Assembly (NCBI GenBank): GCA_016714495.1
Contig: JADKDU010000018.1
Location: 1 to 58,297 of the forward strand
DNA length: 58,297 nucleotides
Reading direction: 5' to 3'
DNA from: Hyphomonadaceae bacterium
Lineage (GTDB): Bacteria > Pseudomonadota > Alphaproteobacteria > Caulobacterales > Hyphomonadaceae
The notes below the pieces were generated by a model. The model was not told the origin of the DNA and made no database searches. It saw nothing but the letters and a program-made list of their open reading frames with translations. Shown here piece by piece: positions 53,181-58,297 of the stretch. Position 1 is the stretch's first letter; every line of letters begins with the position of its first letter. Both the position numbers and the translations under genes were made by a program.

Positions 53181-53801
53181 ATGGCGGATACGTCAGCGTG
53201 GGAGCGCGCATACCAGCGATTGAAGAGCGATATACTGAGCGGTTCGATACCGATCGGACCACTCGACATCCGGATCCTCGGAGACCGGCTGCGCATGAGC
53301 GTCACGCCGGTGCGGGAAGCGCTCGCGCGGCTTCACGCCGAACGCCTCGTCCGCCTCGCCCCCCACCAGGGCTACGTCGTGGCGACGGCTTCCGCCCGCC
53401 GGCTGGAGCACCTCTACGAGCTTTCCAGCGCGCTCGTGCACCTCAGCCTGGAGCGCGCCAGCCGATCACGCCGGCCGACGACAGGGCCGGGCCGGCCATT
53501 GCTGCTTGCGGGGTCTTATGCGTCGGATCTGACCGCTCTTCTCGGCGACATCGCGGCCGCCCAGCCGAACGGCGCTCTGGCCGAAAGCATCCTGTCTTTG
53601 AATGACCAGCTGTACGCGGCCCGCCGATACGAGCCCCAACTCTTCACCGGGGCCGACCAGGAACTCGCTGGCTTGATCACCCTTTGGGCCAATCAGAATG
53701 CAGGCGACCTGCGGCTGCGTCTGAGGGACCACCATCGCACGCGGCTTGTCAGGGTCGATGCTATCGCCCGACTTCTCGTGGAGGGGTCTGGCGAGGCGTA
53801 G
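53181..53801 (+). CDS. GntR-family transcriptional regulator
   Basis: The 206-residue protein has an N-terminal GntR winged helix (AYQRLKSDILSGSIPIGPLD, SVTPVREALARLHAERLV, LAPHQGYVVA) and a helical FCD-like ligand domain, which is shorter than usual. ATG at 53181 gives the family start; the frame is open to 53034. It is divergent from the lasso maturase, 51 bases apart, and may control it. Ligand unknown. Confidence 0.85.
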   Translation: MADTSAWERAYQRLKSDILSGSIPIGPLDIRILGDRLRMSVTPVREALARLHAERLVRLAPHQGYVVATASARRLEHLYELSSALVHLSLERASRSRRPTTGPGRPLLLAGSYASDLTALLGDIAAAQPNGALAESILSLNDQLYAARRYEPQLFTGADQELAGLITLWANQNAGDLRLRLRDHHRTRLVRVDAIARLLVEGSGEA

Positions 53802-53880
53802 GCAAAAAAGGGGGGAATGTGCAGGGCGAAACCCATGGCCAGCGCACCGCGCGGACAGCGTCGAATGCGCGCCGGAAAAC

Positions 53881-53910
53881 GGACGCCGCCGCCTTTCGGC
53901 GGCGGCGTCC
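53881..53910. terminator. Perfect 13-base hairpin after the GntR gene
   Basis: GGACGCCGCCGCC-TTTC-GGCGGCGGCGTCC, a perfect 13-base stem. On the plus strand it lacks a T-run; on the minus strand it is followed by GTTTTCC. Position fits the end of the GntR transcript (80 bases past the stop). Confidence 0.5.
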
Positions 53911-54073
53911 AGGGACCATGCGAGAAAATCATCGGCTCATCGGATGGTCATTGGCATTGAGGCGGCTCGAGGGATTTGGGGCCACGCCGCCTCGACCCAA
54001 TAGCCGCACGCGGGTTGCGAACCCCTACCCCGGTCGCGAGGTATTTTCTTACAGCAACGCCGGAGCGTGAGCG

Positions 54074-54523
54074 ATGGCGAGGGCCCGCATCCGCCTCGAT
54101 GAGACTGATCACAAGATCCTGTCCCTCCTGACACAGGACGCAGGCCTCAAAAACAAGGAACTGGCCCGGCTTGTCGGCCTGGCGCCGAGCACTTGCCTCG
54201 TGCGCGTCCGGCGACTTGAGCGTTATGGCTTCATCGTTGGCTATCGTGCGGTCGTAGCCCGATCAGGATTGGGCGCACGTGTAGAGGGCTGGGCGGATAT
54301 TCGCTTTAAGTCCCTGACACCAGAACTCACCCGTGAATTCACTCGCCTTGTTGAAGCGGCGCCTGAGATAGTCGAGGCCCACCGCATTGCTGGACGGTCC
54401 GACTATGTCGTCCGGTTCTGCGGGGGCGACATGATGGCCTGGAATGCGTTTCGCGAGCGCCTCGAGACGCTTGGGTGCGATGCCGAAGCGCGGTTCAGTC
54501 TGCTGATAGAATCGGTCAAGTAG
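54074..54523 (+). CDS. Lrp/AsnC-family transcriptional regulator
   Basis: The 149-residue protein has an N-terminal HTH (DETDHKILSLLTQDAGLKNK, RLVGLAPSTCLVRVRRLERY, FIVGYRAVV) and a C-terminal RAM ligand-binding domain (VEAHRIAGRSDYVVRF). Such proteins sense amino acids and form octamers. The DNA-binding helix and sensor are complete. It lies upstream of a second hipBA module but separated by its operator array; no relation is evident. Confidence 0.88.
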   Translation: MARARIRLDETDHKILSLLTQDAGLKNKELARLVGLAPSTCLVRVRRLERYGFIVGYRAVVARSGLGARVEGWADIRFKSLTPELTREFTRLVEAAPEIVEAHRIAGRSDYVVRFCGGDMMAWNAFRERLETLGCDAEARFSLLIESVK

Positions 54524-54574
54524 AGGACATCGCCCGGGGCCGCCGGGCCGGCCCTTTTGGTGCCGCTCCGCCAC

Positions 54575-54709
54575 AATGGGTCATATATATACCATTAGCG
54601 CGCTTACTGGTCGCTATATAGACCATTAATTGTCGATGACTTGTGGATTTGCATATAATGGTTCATATATAGCTCCTTATCTTCGTTAATGGTCTATATA
54701 GCGAGCATT
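54575..54709. promoter_or_regulatory. Four-operator array upstream of hipBA module 2
   Basis: Four 22-base sites of the form AATGGTC-N8-GACCATT with AT-rich centres (ATATATA/TATATAG) start at 54575, 54606, 54657 and 54688. The two members of each pair are 31 bases apart and the pairs are 51 bases apart. The second and fourth sites are inverted copies of each other (CGCTATATAGACCATTAA and TTAATGGTCTATATAGCG). The last ends five bases before the hipB start. Confidence 0.78.
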
Positions 54710-54714
54710 AGCTG

Positions 54715-55062
54715 GTGAAAAACTCCGCTTCCAAATCCGCGCTTCCATCCGTAGTGCGCCGGGCTCTCCTCAAACTTGGCGGAGACATTTCTGTTGCGCG
54801 CCGGCGTCGCGAGATCACGGCGCAGCTCATGGCTGATCGCGCCTTCATAACGCGCGGCACCTTGCGTCGCATCGAGAACGGCGATGCGGGAGTTTCAATG
54901 GCAAACTACGCGACGGTGCTGTTCGTGCTTGGAATGACCGAGCGGCTGGCTGAACTCGCAGATCCTGGAGCAGATCCGATCGGACGCGACCTGGCTGAAG
55001 AACAGCTGCCCAAGCGCGTGCGCCCGCGCGGGCAGCGGGAGGCTGTCGACAATGGAAGGTGA
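54715..55062 (+). CDS. hipB: HipB-like XRE antitoxin/repressor (module 2)
   Basis: The 115-residue protein has a helix-turn-helix domain (ISVARRRREITAQLMADRAF, TRGTLRRIENGDAGVSMANY) preceded by a short basic start and followed by a 40-residue charged tail. GTG start at 54715, five bases after the last operator. The final codons overlap hipA by 11 bases. The long tail differs from module 1. It should repress the operon through the four upstream sites. Confidence 0.85.
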   Translation: MKNSASKSALPSVVRRALLKLGGDISVARRRREITAQLMADRAFITRGTLRRIENGDAGVSMANYATVLFVLGMTERLAELADPGADPIGRDLAEEQLPKRVRPRGQREAVDNGR

Positions 55063-56502
55063 ACTGAGTGTCCACATCGATCTGAAAGGGCAAGCCATCC
55101 CGGTCGGGCGCATGTGGGTGAAGGAGCGCGCGGGCAAGGAGTCAGCGACGTTCGAATATGAGGCGGCCTGGCTGAAACACCCGCAGAGATTCGCACTGGC
55201 CCCCCCAACCTGATGCTGACGCCAGGAAAATTCCACTCGGCCAACGATATCTTCAGTGCGTTCACGGATCCGGCTCCGGATCGCTGGGGACGAAAGCTCA
55301 TGCGTCATTTCGAGGTCGAAGCCGCAAAGGCGGAGGGACGAACGGCGCGCACCTTGCTGAGCTCTGACTTTCTGGCGGGCGTCGACGACGAGATCCGGTT
55401 GGGGGCGCTGCGCTTCAAGCGGCCAGGCGACAATACGTTTCTGGCTCACACCGGCCGGCCGGTTCCACCTCTGATGGACCTCGGCGCCCTGCTCTCCGCC
55501 GCGGACCGGATCGAGACGGGAAAGCTCAGACAGAGGGATATCGACCTTCTTCTGGCGCCCGGCGGATCACTGGGCGGCGCAAGGCCGAAGCGTCGGTGCG
55601 CGATCGCGCTCCGCTTTACATAGCGAAATTCCCATGGGCCCGGGACGAATGGCCAGTCATCCTATGGGAAGCTGTCCTGCTCAAACTTGCCGAAGACGCA
55701 GGTATCGCGGTTGCGCCGAACAGGATGACACGCATCGGCACGAAGCCGGTCCTCCTGACCCAGAGATTCGACCGGGAAGCGGGAAGCATCCGTGTGCCGT
55801 TCATCTCCGCCATGACCGCCCTCGATGCTCAGGATCATAGTGAAGGCCGCAGCTATATCGAAATCCTCGATGTCATCCGTCAGTTTGGCGCCGCCCCCCT
55901 CGAGGATGCGCGGCAACTCTGGCGCCGCATGGTCTTCAACGTGCTGGTGTCAAACACGGACGATCACCTGAGAAACCACGGCTTCCTCTGGGCCGGTCAA
56001 GGTTGGCGGCTCTCGCCTGCTTACGACATGAACCCGGCCCCGCCGCACGTTAGCGGCCGAATGCATGTTCTCGCGCTGAACGAGCTCGATTCTACATCAT
56101 CGATCGATATCGTGATGTCGATCGCTAAGGCGTTTGGACTCACGCTGAACGAGGCGATGGGGATTGCCGGCGAAGTCGGCGACGCCGTAACCGCTGGCAC
56201 GCCGATGCTGCGCAGACGGCGCTCAGAAGGACGACATCGACTTCATGTCGGAGGCGTTCGATCAAGGCAGGCTGAAGGAAGCCCTCGCCCTGGGCGCAAA
56301 GGCTCCGCGCATGCTGACCGTCGCAAAGCCCGCTTCAGGCCCCAAGACACTGACGAAGGCGAAGCGGGCGCCGAAAAAGCATGCAGGCGGAAGCCCAAAG
56401 ACGCCTGCGAAAGGCGCTGGAACCGCAACTGCCAAACGGCCCACGGAAAAGGCGGGCGCCGGCAAGAAGGCCACCCCTCCGCGCAAGCGCAAGACGCGAT
56501 AG
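55052..56502 (+). pseudogene. hipA: HipA-family kinase toxin, three frameshifts (module 2)
   Basis: Frame 1 (55052) reads LSVHIDLKGQAIPVGRMWVK, then FALAPPT-stop; frame 2 reads NLMLTPGKFHSANDIF, DPAPDRWGRKLMRH and GGSLGGARPK (activation loop); frame 3 reads APLYIAKFPW, VLLTQRFDREAG, NVLVSNTDDHLRNHGFLW (catalytic Asp/Asn) and LSPAYDMNPAP (metal Asp). The last frame gives SEAFDQGRLKEALALG and a Lys/Ala-rich tail. Breaks are near 55205, 55595 and 56205. Repaired length would be about 480. The basic tail (AKRAPKKHAGGSP) is unusual for HipA and might bind DNA. Confidence 0.82.
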
Positions 56503-56819
56503 GTCAAGACCCTCACGAAGAGACGGGCAAGCCAACAGCCATGCCTCGCAAGGCAACTGCCCTGGTTCGATATTCGGTGAAACGGCCAAATTCACTGCGC
56601 AGCGAATGCCGGTTTCATCGAATATCCTGCTGGCACGGATGCCGCCTCATCGTCCGAACCGGATCAAAACCGAACAGCGTGCAACAGCAGCTGAGACAGT
56701 CGCCGAATATTGTTCGCTAGACGCGAGCGAAAATTCGACAGCCGACCACGGCTCCGAATTCCATTCCGTACTGCCCGGGCAAAGCTCTTGCGCCCCGTCT
56801 CTCACACAAGGGGACAGGC
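56503..56819. other. Intergenic region with no gene recognised
   Basis: About 317 bases between hipA and the peptidase gene. Open frames here overlap both strands and look like nothing known. It probably contains the promoter of the conjugation genes. Confidence 0.5.
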
Positions 56820-57407
56820 GTGGGCACGCTAGCAAACCATCTCAACCAGCAGTCAGGCGCCGGGAGGCAGTCTGCGCGCACACGTCGCCTCGGCCGCAGC
56901 GGCGCTGCCTGTCTCGCGCTTGCGACCCTGGGCGCCTCGCTCGGCTTGCTTTCGCTCCTTCCGCGCACGCCGGCATTCGTCTGGAATTTCACCGAGAGCA
57001 TTCCAACGGGCCTCTACAGGATTTGGGATACCGAGCCGGTCAAGGGCGATATCGTCGCCCTTGACCCAGCTGGCGTCACCGGGGACATGCTGGCCGTGCA
57101 CGGCGTCCTTCCCGTCGGCAAGGTGCTGTTGAAGAGACTAAGCGCAGCCCAAGGGGATTGCGTCTGCCGATCGGGCGCATCGATCACGATCAACGGCGCC
57201 GAAGCGGCGAGAGCCCGCCTCACAACACGCGACGGTCACCCGCTTCCAGCCTGGAGCGGATGCCACGTCCTGAGCGCCGACGAGATTTTCGTCCTCGCAC
57301 CGCATCCGCTATCCTTCGACGGCCGCTATTTTGGTCCGATCGACGAAGGCCAGATCGTCGGTGTCGCGACCCCGCTCCTCACCTTCCCGCTCGCAGGAGC
57401 GTCGTGA
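56820..57407 (+). CDS. traF: TraF-like S26 signal peptidase (conjugation pilin-processing)
   Basis: The 195-residue protein has one N-terminal membrane anchor (ACLALATLGASLGLLSLL) and a periplasmic peptidase domain: WNFTESIPTGLYRI with the catalytic Ser, KVLLKRLSAAQGD with the catalytic Lys, and SFDGRYFGPIDEGQIVGVA near the end. TraF enzymes cyclise or cut the pilin of conjugative plasmids/ICEs. GTG start at 56820. Its stop meets the next start, so they are coupled. Intact. Confidence 0.88.
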   Translation: MGTLANHLNQQSGAGRQSARTRRLGRSGAACLALATLGASLGLLSLLPRTPAFVWNFTESIPTGLYRIWDTEPVKGDIVALDPAGVTGDMLAVHGVLPVGKVLLKRLSAAQGDCVCRSGASITINGAEAARARLTTRDGHPLPAWSGCHVLSADEIFVLAPHPLSFDGRYFGPIDEGQIVGVATPLLTFPLAGAS

Positions 57408-57581
57408 TGGGAGCAGGACGCATCTATTGGGGCCAGATCATCACCGTGCTGCTCGCGGTCACAGCGAGCGCGGTCGCCGCCACGCAGTGGACGGCCGACG
57501 CGCTTGGCTATCAGCCGCAACTTGGACCGCCGGACGCCGTGCTGTGGGACGCGCCCGTCTATGCACCGTGGAAATTCCTGC
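57407..57581 (+). pseudogene. TraG/VirD4 coupling protein, first ~58 codons only
   Basis: Starts GAGRIYWGQIITVLLAVTAS, then TQWTADALGYQPQLG and VYAPWKFLLW, which matches the N-terminal membrane part of TraG-type coupling proteins (the normal protein is about 650 residues). It then changes directly into TrbI sequence. A deletion of the ATPase part and of the trb genes between traG and trbI explains the junction. Confidence 0.65.
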
Positions 57582-57845
57582 TTTGGCGCGACGCTCTGCG
57601 GCGCTGCGCTCGGAACCTTGATCAATGTCGGGGTCGCCGCCACGGAAGATCCGCAGATCACCTTCTCCGGCATCGGGGGCGTTTCACGCGACCCCGTCGA
57701 TCAGGCGATCCAGGACGGCGTTCAGCGCAGCGCCAGCACGGTAACGAACCGCGTGGTTGATCGCGGCCTTGCCATTCCGCCGACCATTCGCGTGCAGGCG
57801 GGGGCGAGGATTTCGGTGATCGTCACACGGAGAAGCACGTTTTGA
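57582..57845 (+). pseudogene. TrbI (VirB10-like) C-terminal remnant
   Basis: The last 85 residues of a TrbI-type outer-membrane channel protein: FGATLCGAALGTLINVGVAA, QAIQDGVQRSASTVTNRVVD, then RGLAIPPTIRVQAGARISVI and VTRRSTF. It is fused behind the traG start by a deletion. Frame differs from that of traG, so no fusion protein is made. Type IV secretion in this region is non-functional. Confidence 0.68.
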
Positions 57846-58297
57846 GACGCGAAGCCCGTAGCGGCTCGACGCCTCGGGCATGTTCTCAGTGTCCGCTCAG
57901 CAAGAAGAGCCCTGTTGTTGACGAACCACTGCGGCACGCCGGGCAAAGAGGAAAATCTATCCACGGTATCGGGTGGCGGTCGACGTCATTGCCAGCAGAC
58001 GCCAAGATCATCGCAATTGAGCAGGATACCGAGCGACTCAGGCAATTTGCGCAAGGACCAACAATCATGGGGATGGCGGTTGGGCGCGTTGATACCATCG
58101 CTCCTAACCGGCAGTGCGATATCTCCTCCTGCGCCTACGATCGTAGACACGCCCAACAACAGGCTTTCGCTTTTTGTCCGTCTTGTCATGGCCAGTGGCG
58201 ATGCGGCAGGGAACGTGAAGTCGATTCGCCCTAGAGCGAGCGACCTTTCAGCTCTTGCGCTCGCGCGCTGCGCAACGCGGACACAGCCCGCGGATTT
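57846..58297. other. Right edge with no gene recognised
   Basis: About 450 bases after trbI. A 130-codon open frame (57842-58234) has codon use and composition I cannot assign; the other strand is no better. No RNA gene, IS end or repeat identified. Confidence 0.4.

Overview
The window is high-GC DNA of an alphaproteobacterium, most likely from the Sphingomonadales/Caulobacterales side. The reasons are repeated promoters of the alphaproteobacterial general stress sigma factor EcfG type (GGAAC, 16-17 bases, CGTT), a Ku/LigD end-joining module, a fused lasso-peptide maturase, a TonB-dependent receptor and TrbI/TraG-type conjugation remnants. It is accessory DNA: at least four regulator/toxin-like modules, IS6 and IS66 remnants, a decayed tRNA-targeting integrase, and many broken genes.

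Layout. (1) 0-4 kb: a metal-handling patch (secreted His/Met-rich protein, Crp/Fnr regulator, DUF2946 protein, frameshifted copper-receptor-like TonB receptor). (2) 4-7 kb: fluoride riboswitch - crcB - MFS transporter (with an apparent internal deletion), then a TauE/SafE permease. (3) 7-13.6 kb: a dead IS6-type element inside a truncated MFS gene, then an arsenic cluster: GST, arsR, thioredoxin-type arsC, aqpS, glutaredoxin-type arsC, a secreted acetolactate-decarboxylase-like lipoprotein, an OsmC protein and an ATP-grasp enzyme. (4) 13.7-24.3 kb: a mobile/defence region with two diverged copies of the mobile mystery protein A/B pair (HTH plus Fic), two copies of a DUF6088 (AbiEi-like) regulator, a nucleotidyltransferase, a hipBA module, a broken integrase next to a 3' tRNA remnant, and a broken SNF2-type helicase. 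(5) 24.3-27.2 kb: a graveyard of IS66, GFA, YciI-like and UvrA2 remnants.

(6) 27.2-52 kb: a stress-survival island. It holds a thioredoxin-reductase-like enzyme, a DUF1269-like stress protein, Ku, LigD, a second ATP-dependent ligase, a large catalase, three SDR/alcohol dehydrogenases, a GH130 enzyme, a hemerythrin, a GT4 glycosyltransferase, a SemiSWEET, a Crp regulator and small hydrophilic proteins. Five exact and three one-mismatch EcfG-type promoters lie in front of its transcription units, so much of the island looks like one general-stress regulon for desiccation, starvation, oxidative damage and double-strand-break repair. (7) 52-58.3 kb: an orphan lasso maturase, GntR and Lrp regulators, a second hipBA module with an elaborate operator array, and conjugation genes (traF, then traG and trbI fragments fused by a deletion).

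Two themes cut across the window. First, all three well-resolved regulator/toxin modules carry multiple operators at regular spacing (33, 49-50 and 31 bp). Second, many otherwise well-conserved genes carry single-base frameshifts, several in homopolymers. This could be sequence error, real decay, or both, so each broken gene is described with its repaired reading.
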